From assembly GCA_904395845.1 (NCBI GenBank), contig CAJFOH010000032.1, forward strand, positions 1 through 37,886: 37,886 bases of DNA, read 5' to 3'. This document shows, piece after piece, positions 16,657 through 24,870 of this stretch (positions within the stretch are counted from its first letter, which is position 1; every line of letters starts with the position of its first letter). A program made the translations under genes and the position numbers. This DNA is from an uncultured Lachnospiraceae bacterium (GTDB lineage Bacteria; Bacillota; Clostridia; Lachnospirales; Lachnospiraceae). The notes under the pieces were generated by a model. That model was not told the origin of the DNA. It saw only the letters and a program-made list of their open reading frames with translations, and did no database searches.

Positions 16657-19070
16657 AGTCCCCTCCATTGTTTTAAGATAGATAGTAATCTATTTTTTGG
16701 TTGTTCTTTGTAATTCCAATAGTAATAGCTAATAATAAGACCTATGATTGCAAGTAGACAATATAAGAGAAATATTCCAAAGGAAACATAGTTTGTCCAT
16801 ATCCCTGCATACTTAACTTGAAATATCAGATTAAAATGGTCAAAGAAAGAGATACCAAACAAGGAAAAAGCAGTTGGTAAAAATACAATTCCAAGGGACA
16901 AGACCATACTTCCAATAGCACCTTGGCATAAAGTAGAGGAAAAGATAACAATACTAGCTACAACAAAAGCGAGGAGAAGATGGCTAACCCCTCTTATGAG
17001 CAAGGCACTTTGTATAGAATAAGAAAATATACTATGTTGTAATACTTCTAAACTATATACAGATGCCGACAAAGAAGTAGGTACTCCATATTTATTATAA
17101 AATAGAAATATTTGTGTTATTGTAAATAGAGTCCATAAAAGAAATGTAAGGAGAAATACTACATTTCTTTTTACTTTCCACAAATGATAACGCCCTTTAG
17201 GAGTAAGAAATAGGCTAGGCTTCATATTGGTTTTATATTCATAGCATATGGTGGAAGATAGTAGTAAAATAAGAATAACAAATTCCATGGTGTAGAGTTT
17301 TGTGTTATCATTCATACCAATTTCACCAAAAATAACATGATAAGGATAGGGATTGACTAATTCTAGTTTTAAATGGCTTGGCAGTTGCTCCAAACGATTT
17401 AAATCAGAAAGTAGAAGTTGTGTTGCTTGCATATTTGCTTCTAATCCTCTTAGACTATCTTCCATGTCATAATTAGAATGGAGTGAATTACTGTATTTTT
17501 GCAATTCTTTATACTGAATTTGCTCTCGTTCTTGTTTAAGTAACAGTTCATTTTTTATTATAGTTCTATCTACACCTTCATAGGAGGTGTAAAGTTTTTC
17601 TGCCAAATATTCATAGTTATCCATTTCATTAGTTGGAAGACTCATATTAGGAAGAACCCATATAAAAAGTATAATAAAAATCCATAAACCTTTTTGAGAA
17701 ACTAAAATTTTATAAAACTCCATAGAATATAGATTTGTACCAAGTACAAGTTTATTTCTACATAATGGTTTGACAATATATTTGTCTAAAAAAGAAAGAA
17801 TTTTGTTTCTACCAAAAGGATAGCATACACAATTTAAGTAACTATTTATTGCTAGAAATAAGAAAAATAGTAATGCAATGGTAAATAATATAATATGCCA
17901 TTCACCAATGGGAACTTGAAAAATATTTAAGTTTACATATCGAAAGAATACAGTTTTTAAGGATAGTAATGTTACTAGATTAATGGTACGAAAAATTGAT
18001 AATATGCTGTTTCCCTTGATTGTTGCAAAAAGCCCATATTCTATTGCCATTACTACACAGCTAAGACCTATGCCAATGGAAATGGATTGACTCCAATGAA
18101 AAATACTCCAAAGGACAAGACCTAAAATAAATGCAATAAAAACTTGTAATATCAGATACCATAAAAGAAACTGATAAGTAGTTAATGGCATAGGAAATGG
18201 TTGGAACTCTGGAATTGATTGAATGTATCGATTCCATTCCAATAGGTTTCCATAGAAAACATAGGAACAAATAATTTTTACTCCATAAGTAGATAGGACT
18301 ACAAGAATACTACATAGAAAAAGAGCAAAAAAACGATAGCATGTTATGGTCCATCGCCCATTTTTCGTTCCAAAAATAAGTGGTTCTAAACCATTTGTTT
18401 TTGCTTCAAGCAACACAATAGAAACAATGACCATAAGTAGTATGAAAAAAATGCTACTACTATTATCATTTATAATGGATAAAACAAAGCGATTTTGTCC
18501 TATGGAAAGTTCTATATTTTTTACAGCTTCAAAATCTTGTTTTGTCTTTAGAATATTTTTGTAGGAGAAGCTATTCTCATTGGAAAAAATAGGTAGGTTT
18601 TGATAGGTGTTCGCTCGTTGTTCTATTTGTATTAGGTAGTCTTTGTAGCCTAAAAGGTAAGAAAGTTGTTGTTCCCATTCCAGAAGAACCTGATATTCCA
18701 TTTTCTTTTGTTCCATCAAATGAGTATCATTAGCAATGGACGTTACATAATCATCAATGGTTGGATATTGTTTTTTGTATTCTTCTAATAGTTCAGGATA
18801 AAACGGGCTATCTTTCATATGATAAAGTAAAATAGCTTGTTGGAACAACATCGCTTCCTCTTTTTTTGTAGCAATTAGTTGCTGTTTTTCTGGCAAAGAA
18901 TGTACACTTAACTCATCATACGTTTGTTGAAATGTAGATTGATAAAAGGAAATATCTCCATTGGTGTGTTCTTGCTCTTGTATTACAAATGTAAAAATTT
19001 GAAAACATATAACAAGAAGGATTCCAACCAGAAACTTTTTATGAAACAATATACGCTTGATTTCTTCCAT
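16647..19070 (-). CDS. Large ABC transporter permease-like membrane protein
   Basis: 807-aa membrane protein that partners the downstream ATPase (10-nt overlap). Layout: a first membrane segment (about residues 13-30), an extracellular region (about 35-195) with helical character, a cluster of membrane segments (about 197-420), another near 455-475, a second extracellular region (about 480-590), and a second cluster (about 595-790). This double pattern of one segment, large outside domain and several segments looks like two ABC-2-type permease units fused in tandem. No sequence motif reveals the substrate. The AGGGGGACGT ribosome binding site is strong. A lipoprotein gene lies 130 nt upstream on the same strand, which suggests a three-gene unit. 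Confidence 0.8.
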   Translation of the reverse strand: MEEIKRILFHKKFLVGILLVICFQIFTFVIQEQEHTNGDISFYQSTFQQTYDELSVHSLPEKQQLIATKKEEAMLFQQAILLYHMKDSPFYPELLEEYKKQYPTIDDYVTSIANDTHLMEQKKMEYQVLLEWEQQLSYLLGYKDYLIQIEQRANTYQNLPIFSNENSFSYKNILKTKQDFEAVKNIELSIGQNRFVLSIINDNSSSIFFILLMVIVSIVLLEAKTNGLEPLIFGTKNGRWTITCYRFFALFLCSILVVLSTYGVKIICSYVFYGNLLEWNRYIQSIPEFQPFPMPLTTYQFLLWYLILQVFIAFILGLVLWSIFHWSQSISIGIGLSCVVMAIEYGLFATIKGNSILSIFRTINLVTLLSLKTVFFRYVNLNIFQVPIGEWHIILFTIALLFFLFLAINSYLNCVCYPFGRNKILSFLDKYIVKPLCRNKLVLGTNLYSMEFYKILVSQKGLWIFIILFIWVLPNMSLPTNEMDNYEYLAEKLYTSYEGVDRTIIKNELLLKQEREQIQYKELQKYSNSLHSNYDMEDSLRGLEANMQATQLLLSDLNRLEQLPSHLKLELVNPYPYHVIFGEIGMNDNTKLYTMEFVILILLLSSTICYEYKTNMKPSLFLTPKGRYHLWKVKRNVVFLLTFLLWTLFTITQIFLFYNKYGVPTSLSASVYSLEVLQHSIFSYSIQSALLIRGVSHLLLAFVVASIVIFSSTLCQGAIGSMVLSLGIVFLPTAFSLFGISFFDHFNLIFQVKYAGIWTNYVSFGIFLLYCLLAIIGLIISYYYWNYKEQPKNRLLSILKQWRGLWN

Positions 19071-19200
19071 ACGTCCCCCTTATAGTAAAAATATTGTAAG
19101 TAAATATTTCAAACCTATTACATAACATGATAGGTATTTTCAACGTGTGATATCACTAATAGGATAAAATGTAGCAGTGAATAAACCTTAGTATTAAAAA

Positions 19201-20364
19201 TTACTGGTTTATATTATGTAAGATTAAGTTGTTAGTACCTATATATTTCTTTTCAATATAATAGCTAGGAAATACATTAGTAATATCATCTCCATTAGTA
19301 AAAAATACTTTATCTTCTGTGGAAAAGGCAAAGGTAGGGTGACCAGTAATAGAGTCATAGGAGATAGTATCTAGTAAATTTCCATCATAATCATAGATGC
19401 GTAGCCCTCGCATAGAGTTTTCCACTAGATTTAGACTATCTACATAGGTATTAGTAGAATTACATAGGTAAGCATACGTATCATCATAAAATACAACACC
19501 TAGCTCTACTCTATTTTGGGCTTCTTTTTCTATGGTAAGTTCACCTGTATGAATATCCATTTGGTAAAAGCCAATATCAGAAGAAAATAAATAGAGAATA
19601 TCATTTTTAATTGCAAAGCCTCCACCTTCAAACCCAGTGACAAAAGAGGTACTTTCCACTTGTTTTCCTGACTTAATATCATAGAGAAGGATAGTTTCGC
19701 CTCCTTCTTTTTTGGAAAACATAACAATAGAATCATGAACTATTTTTGCCATATAAGGTATGGCTGTAGTATTTCCTTCTACAACACAAGTAGCTTTGGA
19801 AGTAGTATCGTTAAGAGAACAATAATAAATGCCATTATATTTTGCATTTTCTTCATATCGACTAACTTCTACAAGTAAATAGTTTCCATTTATACTCCAG
19901 CTATATCCATATCCTTGGGATAAATCAATCGTACCAAAAGAAATTTCCTTAACTTTTCTATGGTTACTTCCATCTAAATTCATACAATACAAATGAAAGG
20001 TATCTGAGGAGTCGGGTTGGTAGTAGATTTGGTTATTATATAGAAAAATTTTTGTAGAAAGTCCTACAAAACTGTTACAGTGTTCGTCATTATGGTTGCA
20101 CTCAATATTACTACAAAGAGGATACCATTCTTCTCCATTGGAAGAGTAATATACATAGTGATTGTTTAGGGTATAATAGCCGTCATCAGTTACAATCCAC
20201 TGCCCTTGAATACTTTGATATTGGTTTATGGTAGAATGAACTGGCTGTTGGGTTTCTTGCCCAATGTTAGAGCAACCGTTAAAGAAAAAACATATAGGAA
20301 ATAGAAATAATATAATATGTATTTTGAAAAAATGTAATAAAAAGAAATGTATTTGCTTTTTCAT
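19201..20364 (-). CDS. Putative lipoprotein with beta-propeller-like repeats
   Basis: 387-aa protein with a long hydrophobic N-terminus and a lipobox-like FNGC that places the lipidated Cys at residue 31. A CSNIECNHNDEHC motif near residues 80-95 is characteristic of a clostridial lipoprotein family usually described as DUF5050-like or beta-propeller-like; this is from family knowledge, not shown by search. The rest is rich in repeated short strands with Tyr/Asp/Gly (YYCMNLDGSNHRKV, LLYDIKSGKQVESTS, FYQMDIHTGELTIEK, LRIYDYDGNLLDTIS), as expected for propeller blades. Predicted location is the outer face of the membrane. It lies directly upstream of the permease and ATPase genes, so it may be their extracytoplasmic partner. 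AAAGGGGATTTT precedes the ATG. Confidence 0.75.
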   Translation of the reverse strand: MKKQIHFFLLHFFKIHIILFLFPICFFFNGCSNIGQETQQPVHSTINQYQSIQGQWIVTDDGYYTLNNHYVYYSSNGEEWYPLCSNIECNHNDEHCNSFVGLSTKIFLYNNQIYYQPDSSDTFHLYCMNLDGSNHRKVKEISFGTIDLSQGYGYSWSINGNYLLVEVSRYEENAKYNGIYYCSLNDTTSKATCVVEGNTTAIPYMAKIVHDSIVMFSKKEGGETILLYDIKSGKQVESTSFVTGFEGGGFAIKNDILYLFSSDIGFYQMDIHTGELTIEKEAQNRVELGVVFYDDTYAYLCNSTNTYVDSLNLVENSMRGLRIYDYDGNLLDTISYDSITGHPTFAFSTEDKVFFTNGDDITNVFPSYYIEKKYIGTNNLILHNINQ

Positions 20365-20393
20365 AAAATCCCCTTTCCATTGACTAGTACAAC

Positions 20394-20421
20394 AAAAGGG
20401 CAGTTAAAAAACTACCCTTTT
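20394..20421 (-). terminator. Terminator of fprA
   Basis: AAAAGGG pairs with CCCTTTT, extended inward by AGTT/AACT with one C-A mismatch. On the minus strand it starts 9 nt after the fprA stop and is followed by TTTTGTTGT. It lies 30 nt before the lipoprotein start, so some readthrough into the ABC genes is possible. Confidence 0.72.
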
Positions 20422-20430
20422 GCTATATAA

Positions 20431-21606
20431 TTATTCACTATCTACAAGATTAGCAACATCTTCTGTAATCTTATCCAACTGTTCCTTAGAAGGAATGTAT
20501 TGAATACGAATCTTATCAAGACAAATATCATAGCCACAAGCAATTAAATCTTGTTCAACCATACCAATGCTTTGTCCACCCCAACCATAAGAACCAAATG
20601 CAAATGCTTTTAAATGATTTTTTGCAGAAAGTCCCTTTAAGTAGCAAAGAAAACCTGCTACCGTTGGTAAATATCCGTTATTTAGTGTTGGAGAACCAAC
20701 TGCAAGATATTTTGCGTCAATAATGCGAGTCATAATATCTGAAATATGAGTTTCCTTTAAATCATACACTTCAGTTGTAACACCTTTAGAAGCAAAGCCT
20801 TTTTCAATTGCTTTTGCAATTTTTTCAGTAGAATGCCACATACTATCATATACGATTAAAGCATTTTCTCCAGATTGTAAACTTGTCCATTTTTCGTAGG
20901 CTTCAAAAATATCTTTTACATGAGAACGCCAGATAACACCATGGCTAGTAGCAATAATTTCAACGTCTAAATCCTTTACAATGTTAACAGCAGTAGCTGC
21001 TTGCTTACTATATGGAAGCACAATATTTGCATAATACTTTTGAGCTTCTTCCATAATAATATCAAATGGTTCTTCATCATCAAAACGGCCATTAGATGCA
21101 TAGTGTTGACCAAAAGAGTCGTTAGAGAATAAGATTTTTTCCTCTGGACAGTAAGTAACCATGTTATCAGGCCAGTGAACCATTGGAGTAGGAACAAAAC
21201 GAAGAGTACGAGAACCAATGTTTAATGTTTCATTTGGCTTAACTGCCATATAGTTAAATTCTCCGTAATGAGCCATTAATCCTTTCATACCTTGTGGAGA
21301 GCTAGTAACAATAGTTGCGTTTGGTGCAACTTTCATAACTTCTGGTAATGCACCAGAGTGGTCCATTTCTACGTGATTGGATACAATATAGTCAATCTTT
21401 GCTGGATCAATAATAGAAGAAATACGAGCAATTAGCTCATCAGCAAAAGTATTCTTTACTGTATCAATTAATGTGATTTTTTCATCAATAATCAAGAAGG
21501 CATTATAAGTTGCACCACGATTTGTTGTATATCCATGGAAATTACGAATATCCCAATCAATAGCACCGACCCAGTAAACCCCTTTTTTTACTTCAATAGC
21601 GTTCAT
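20431..21606 (-). CDS. fprA: Flavodiiron protein FprA (A-type flavoprotein)
   Basis: Cytoplasmic flavodiiron protein of 391 aa that reduces O2 to water and/or NO to N2O with electrons usually supplied by rubredoxin. The N-terminal metallo-beta-lactamase-like domain (about 1-250) has the diiron ligand motif HVEMDHSGALPEV and later ligands in PTPMVHWPDNM, SNDSFGQHYAS and ATSHGVIWRS. The C-terminal flavodoxin domain (about 250-391) starts ALIVYDSMWHSTEKIAKAI, with SPTLNNGYLPTV and GSYGWGGQSI as FMN-binding loops. No rubredoxin domain is fused. AAAGGAG supplies the ribosome binding site. It has its own promoter and terminator, so it is probably transcribed alone. With hcp in the same window it forms a functional, but not physically linked, detoxification pair. 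Confidence 0.95.
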   Translation of the reverse strand: MNAIEVKKGVYWVGAIDWDIRNFHGYTTNRGATYNAFLIIDEKITLIDTVKNTFADELIARISSIIDPAKIDYIVSNHVEMDHSGALPEVMKVAPNATIVTSSPQGMKGLMAHYGEFNYMAVKPNETLNIGSRTLRFVPTPMVHWPDNMVTYCPEEKILFSNDSFGQHYASNGRFDDEEPFDIIMEEAQKYYANIVLPYSKQAATAVNIVKDLDVEIIATSHGVIWRSHVKDIFEAYEKWTSLQSGENALIVYDSMWHSTEKIAKAIEKGFASKGVTTEVYDLKETHISDIMTRIIDAKYLAVGSPTLNNGYLPTVAGFLCYLKGLSAKNHLKAFAFGSYGWGGQSIGMVEQDLIACGYDICLDKIRIQYIPSKEQLDKITEDVANLVDSE

Positions 21607-21663
21607 AAGTTACTCCTTTCAATGTATCTATTATATAATATTTAAGCAATCATAATCTTATAT

Positions 21664-21692
21664 ATTATATAGCATTTTGTGGCTACTGTCTA
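21664..21692 (-). promoter_or_regulatory. Promoter of fprA
   Basis: On the minus strand TAGACA, a 17-nt spacer and a perfect TATAAT (plus-strand ATTATA at 21664-21669). The predicted start near 21657 gives a leader of about 50 nt. A second TATAAT lies closer to the gene but lacks a -35. Confidence 0.65.
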
Positions 21693-21750
21693 CCAATCCA
21701 ATGAATAAGTTTAAAATCTATTTTATAATTTTTAGCAATTCTTTTGTATC

Positions 21751-22989
21751 TTACTTATCTTCATCTTCATTATTAGAAGGTGTAGATAAAGAATTTGTAG
21801 GAGTAAGACGTTCATTTTCTAGTCCAGAGTTTTCGTACCATTTTGCCAATAAATTTTTAACAGAGGCAAAAATAGGAACTGCAATTAACATACCAAGTAA
21901 TCCACCTAGATTTCCACCAATTAAAATTGCAATCATAGTAAAAACAGCGTGAAGCCCAACCTTGTCACCAACAACTTTTGGTGCAAGTAAATTGTTATCA
22001 ATTTGTTGCACAATTTGCATGGCAATAATAATCCATAAAACTTGTAAAAAATCTCCATTTAAAAATGCTACAAGTGCAGCAAGTAGTGTTCCAATCCATG
22101 GACCTACATAAGGAATCATATTTGTAATACCTGCAAACATACCAATAATTACAGCATATTTAACATTTAGAATAAGTAGTGCAATAATTGACATAATACC
22201 TACAAAAAAAGCTTCTAGTAATTGACCTTTTATGTAGTTGTTAAATGTTTCATCAAAGGTATAAAAAGCATTTTTTAGATGTTGTCCAATTCGGCTTTTT
22301 CGAAATAGAACAAAAAACAGCTTGTTCCATAGTTCAAGAAAATATTCCTTATCAAGTAACAAGTAAATACTTAAAATTATAGATGCTACAATACTAATTA
22401 CATTGCTTCCAATATTAATGGCAGAGGAAACAATATTTGTAATACTATTGGATAGAAATAGTTGTAAATTGCTAACGATAGTAGATAGATTATTTCTAAA
22501 AGATTCTACCACAGGAATATTTAATTCATTAAGCTTTTGCTCGATTGCCGATAAATCAAATCGTTCTGACGTTAAATATTGTCCAACAGATTGAGCGATT
22601 GCTGTAATAGAAATATTTTTTGACAATTCTCCACCAATCATAACATAGATACTAACTATCATTGTAAGAATAAAGAATACTAGGAGAAGATATACCATTA
22701 ATACACTAATGCCACGACGTGTACTTTTCTTTTTTAATATACCACCTATCCATTTATTCTTTTCTAGTTTATGTTCAATCCAAAAAACAGGTGACCATAA
22801 AAAATATGCAATTACAACCCCAATAAATAAAGGTTTTAAAATTTTAGTAATCATATGGGTTGTAGAGAGGAAAAATGTCCAAAAGAAACCAAAATTTTGC
22901 AACAGATGAATTCCTAAATAAATAGTAAATGCAGTAATGACAACATAAATACAAATCTTTAGGAGTTGCTTATCCAAATTAAATTTCAT
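21751..22989 (-). CDS. AI-2E family transporter / PerM-like membrane protein
   Basis: Polytopic membrane protein of 412 aa in the AI-2E/PerM (UPF0118) family, a paralog of the ytvI product in this window. Starts at 22989 (MKFNLDKQ) and 22998 (MQTMKF) are both possible: AAAGGA sits 11 nt from the first and only 2 nt from the second, so 22989 is chosen. The track start at 23097 lies upstream of the predicted transcription start and is rejected. Membrane segments are seen near residues 12-30, 45-75, 105-135, 205-235 and in a C-terminal cluster at about 260-385 that includes the family's ITNMIPYVGPWIGTLLAAL. The last roughly 30 residues are polar and acidic. The substrate is unknown; some members are Na+/H+ antiporters. 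Confidence 0.85.
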   Translation of the reverse strand: MKFNLDKQLLKICIYVVITAFTIYLGIHLLQNFGFFWTFFLSTTHMITKILKPLFIGVVIAYFLWSPVFWIEHKLEKNKWIGGILKKKSTRRGISVLMVYLLLVFFILTMIVSIYVMIGGELSKNISITAIAQSVGQYLTSERFDLSAIEQKLNELNIPVVESFRNNLSTIVSNLQLFLSNSITNIVSSAINIGSNVISIVASIILSIYLLLDKEYFLELWNKLFFVLFRKSRIGQHLKNAFYTFDETFNNYIKGQLLEAFFVGIMSIIALLILNVKYAVIIGMFAGITNMIPYVGPWIGTLLAALVAFLNGDFLQVLWIIIAMQIVQQIDNNLLAPKVVGDKVGLHAVFTMIAILIGGNLGGLLGMLIAVPIFASVKNLLAKWYENSGLENERLTPTNSLSTPSNNEDEDK

Positions 22990-23026
22990 AGTTTGCATTG
23001 TCCTTTCTTTCAAGTAGCGTTTCTGC

Positions 23027-23057
23027 TGGTTATCCAACGTTTGATATGGGATAACCA
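23027..23057. promoter_or_regulatory. Inverted repeat in the leader of the AI-2E gene
   Basis: TGGTTATCC at 23027-23035 pairs perfectly with GGATAACCA at 23049-23057 around a 13-nt loop. It starts about 4 nt after the predicted transcription start of the minus-strand AI-2E gene, so it could be an operator or a 5'-end RNA hairpin. Confidence 0.6.
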
Positions 23058-23067
23058 TTTTGGGCTT

Positions 23068-23097
23068 ATTATAGCATAAGAAAAAACAGATAGGCAA
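23068..23097 (-). promoter_or_regulatory. Promoter of the AI-2E family gene
   Basis: On the minus strand TTGCCT, an 18-nt spacer and a perfect TATAAT (plus-strand ATTATA at 23068-23073). The predicted start is near 23061, about 70 nt before the chosen start codon. Confidence 0.58.
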
Positions 23098-23137
23098 ATA
23101 AAATTCATTGTTTTTATAAAAGGAATGAAAATGTTTA

Positions 23138-23166
23138 TTGAAAAATTAAAATCCACCAATTATAAT
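23138..23166 (+). promoter_or_regulatory. Promoter of ispE-gntR
   Basis: TTGAAA at 23138-23143, a 17-nt spacer and a perfect TATAAT at 23161-23166. The predicted transcription start is near 23173, inside the ATTGTATACAAT palindrome. The leader is about 38 nt. Confidence 0.75.
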
Positions 23167-23169
23167 AAA

Positions 23170-23181
23170 ATTGTATACAAT
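23170..23181. promoter_or_regulatory. Perfect palindrome at the ispE transcription start, candidate GntR operator
   Basis: ATTGTATACAAT is a perfect 12-nt palindrome that begins 4 nt after the TATAAT element. The T-x-G-T..A-C-x-A pattern resembles sites bound by FadR-subfamily GntR regulators. One such regulator is the second gene of this transcript. Binding here would block transcription initiation. Confidence 0.62.
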
Positions 23182-23210
23182 ATACCTATGGGAATTGTGG
23201 AGGAAGAAAA

Positions 23211-24104
23211 ATGGATGAAATGTATTTAAAAGCACTAGCTAAAATAAATCTAGGTCTAGATGTAATAAGAAAACGAGAAGATGGTTACCATGAAGTAAAA
23301 ATGGTAATGCAGACATTAAAGATGTATGACAGAATTAATATAAAGAAAATAAATAGGAAAGCTTCAAACAAGAAAGATATCTATGTTACAACCAATTTGC
23401 CATATTTACCAAGCAATGAAAATAATCTTGTGTATAAAGCTGCTAAGTTATTAATGGATGAATTTGATATTAATCAAGGAGTATCAATTAACTTGTTTAA
23501 GTATATTCCAGTTGCAGCAGGAATGGCAGGGGGAAGTTCTGACGCAGCGGCTGTTCTTTATGGAATGAACCGTATGTTTCGTTTAGGGTTGTCCATGGAG
23601 GAGTTAATGGAGAGAGGAGTAAAAATTGGTGCAGATGTTCCTTATTGTTTAATGAGAGGGACGGCACTTGCAGAAGGGATTGGAGAGAAGCTTACAATAC
23701 TACCTAGTTGTCCTTCTTGTTATATTGTAATTGCAAAGCCACCAATTTCTGTCTCTACAAAGTTTGTTTATGAAAATCTTCATGCCAATGAATTAACAAC
23801 ACATCCAGACATTGAAGGTTTGATTCATTGTATGGAAAACAATGATTTAGTAGGAATGTGTAATAAAATGGGAAATGTTTTAGAAACGGTAACCATTCCT
23901 GCTTATCCAGTCATTGAAGCAATCAAAAAAGTAATGTTAGAACAAGGGGCAATAGGGGCAATGATGAGTGGAAGTGGTCCTACTGTGTTTGGTATTTTTC
24001 AGGAGTTAGAAAAAGCAGAACAAACATATCAAATACTACGCCAAGGGGATTTGGCAAACCAAGTGTATCTAACAGAGCCTTACAATATACCAAGGAAGGA
24101 ATAA
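23211..24104 (+). CDS. ispE: 4-(cytidine 5'-diphospho)-2-C-methyl-D-erythritol kinase IspE
   Basis: GHMP-family kinase of 297 aa that phosphorylates CDP-methylerythritol with ATP, the fourth step of the non-mevalonate (MEP) isoprenoid pathway, in the cytoplasm. The N-terminus KALAKINLGLDVIRKREDGYHEV is the substrate-binding motif. VAAGMAGGSSDAAAVLYGMN (about residues 102-121) is the GHMP ATP-binding loop, in a slightly variant form. GADVPYCLMRGTALAEGIGE and GAIGAMMSGSGPTVFGIF are the later family motifs. GGAGGAAG precedes the ATG. The gene is 5 nt from the GntR regulator gene and shares its promoter. An isoprenoid gene driven from a promoter with a candidate GntR site is unusual for housekeeping control. 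Confidence 0.96.
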   Translation: MDEMYLKALAKINLGLDVIRKREDGYHEVKMVMQTLKMYDRINIKKINRKASNKKDIYVTTNLPYLPSNENNLVYKAAKLLMDEFDINQGVSINLFKYIPVAAGMAGGSSDAAAVLYGMNRMFRLGLSMEELMERGVKIGADVPYCLMRGTALAEGIGEKLTILPSCPSCYIVIAKPPISVSTKFVYENLHANELTTHPDIEGLIHCMENNDLVGMCNKMGNVLETVTIPAYPVIEAIKKVMLEQGAIGAMMSGSGPTVFGIFQELEKAEQTYQILRQGDLANQVYLTEPYNIPRKE

Positions 24105-24109
24105 TAGCT

Positions 24110-24778
24110 ATGGATATAAAAGAAAGTGAATATTTACCACTTAGAGATGTTGTATTTCTTACCCTTAGAAAAGCAATTTTAAGAGGGGAATTAGCACCAG
24201 GAGAACGTTTAATGGAGCTTCAACTAGCAGAACGACTTGGAGTAAGCCGTACTCCTATTCGAGAAGCTATGAGAAAATTAGAATTAGAAGGCCTAGTGGT
24301 TATGGTTCCTAGAAAAGGGGCAGAAGTGGCTAAAATATCAGAGAGAAGTCTAAAGGAAGTACTAGAAGTAAGAAGAGCCTTAGAGGAGCTTGCCGTAGAG
24401 CTTGCCTGTGAGAGAATGACAGAGGAGGAATTTGAGGAATTAAAAAAAGCTTGCATTGCATTTGAACATGTTTCTAATAGTAATGATTTAATTGATGTGG
24501 CACAAAAAGATGAAGAATTCCACGATGTTATTTATAAGGCAACAAACAATAGCAAACTGATTTTGCTAATTAATAATTTAAGAGAGCAAATGTATCGTTA
24601 TCGTTTAGAATACATTAAGGACAAGGAAAAAAGACAGGAGCTAGTAGAAGAACATAAACATATTGTCAATGTGTTGTCACAAAAAAATGTAGAAGAAGCA
24701 AAGATTGCAGTAAAAGAGCATATTGATAATCAAGAAATGACTGTTACAAAAAATTTAAAAGAACATGATTTGCTGTAG
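24110..24778 (+). CDS. GntR-family transcriptional regulator, FadR/FCD subfamily
   Basis: Regulator of 222 aa with an N-terminal winged HTH (about residues 12-75; LAERLGVSRTPIREAMRKLELEGLV) and a C-terminal all-helical FCD ligand domain (about 85-215). Metal-binding residues of the FCD type are visible: the Asp and His in DEEFHDVIY, the His in EEHKHIVNVL and the His in VKEHIDN. Such proteins usually sense carboxylic acids or related metabolites through a bound metal. It starts 5 nt after ispE, with AAGGAAGGAATAATAG as the ribosome binding site. It probably autoregulates through the palindrome at 23170. The effector is not known; regulation of ispE may be incidental or may link isoprenoid precursor supply to metabolite levels. 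Confidence 0.93.
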   Translation: MDIKESEYLPLRDVVFLTLRKAILRGELAPGERLMELQLAERLGVSRTPIREAMRKLELEGLVVMVPRKGAEVAKISERSLKEVLEVRRALEELAVELACERMTEEEFEELKKACIAFEHVSNSNDLIDVAQKDEEFHDVIYKATNNSKLILLINNLREQMYRYRLEYIKDKEKRQELVEEHKHIVNVLSQKNVEEAKIAVKEHIDNQEMTVTKNLKEHDLL

Positions 24779-24787
24779 AGTAGATAG

Positions 24788-24824
24788 GAAAAGCTGCCAC
24801 CCTAAAGTAGTGTGACAGCTTTTC
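24788..24824. terminator. Terminator of ispE-gntR
   Basis: GAAAAGCTG pairs with CAGCTTTTC, extended by a CAC/GTG pair inside, followed by TTATCTTATAAT. It starts 9 nt after the gntR stop, before the convergent AraC-family gene. Confidence 0.8.
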
Positions 24825-24870
24825 TTATCTTATAATACAAGGAATTAAAAAAGGATAAAATACATATGCC

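Noticed and set aside
19147-19156. GTGATATCAC palindrome upstream of the ABC permease gene
   Set aside because: Perfect but only 10 nt in AT-rich DNA with no matching promoter placement; too weak to call an operator.
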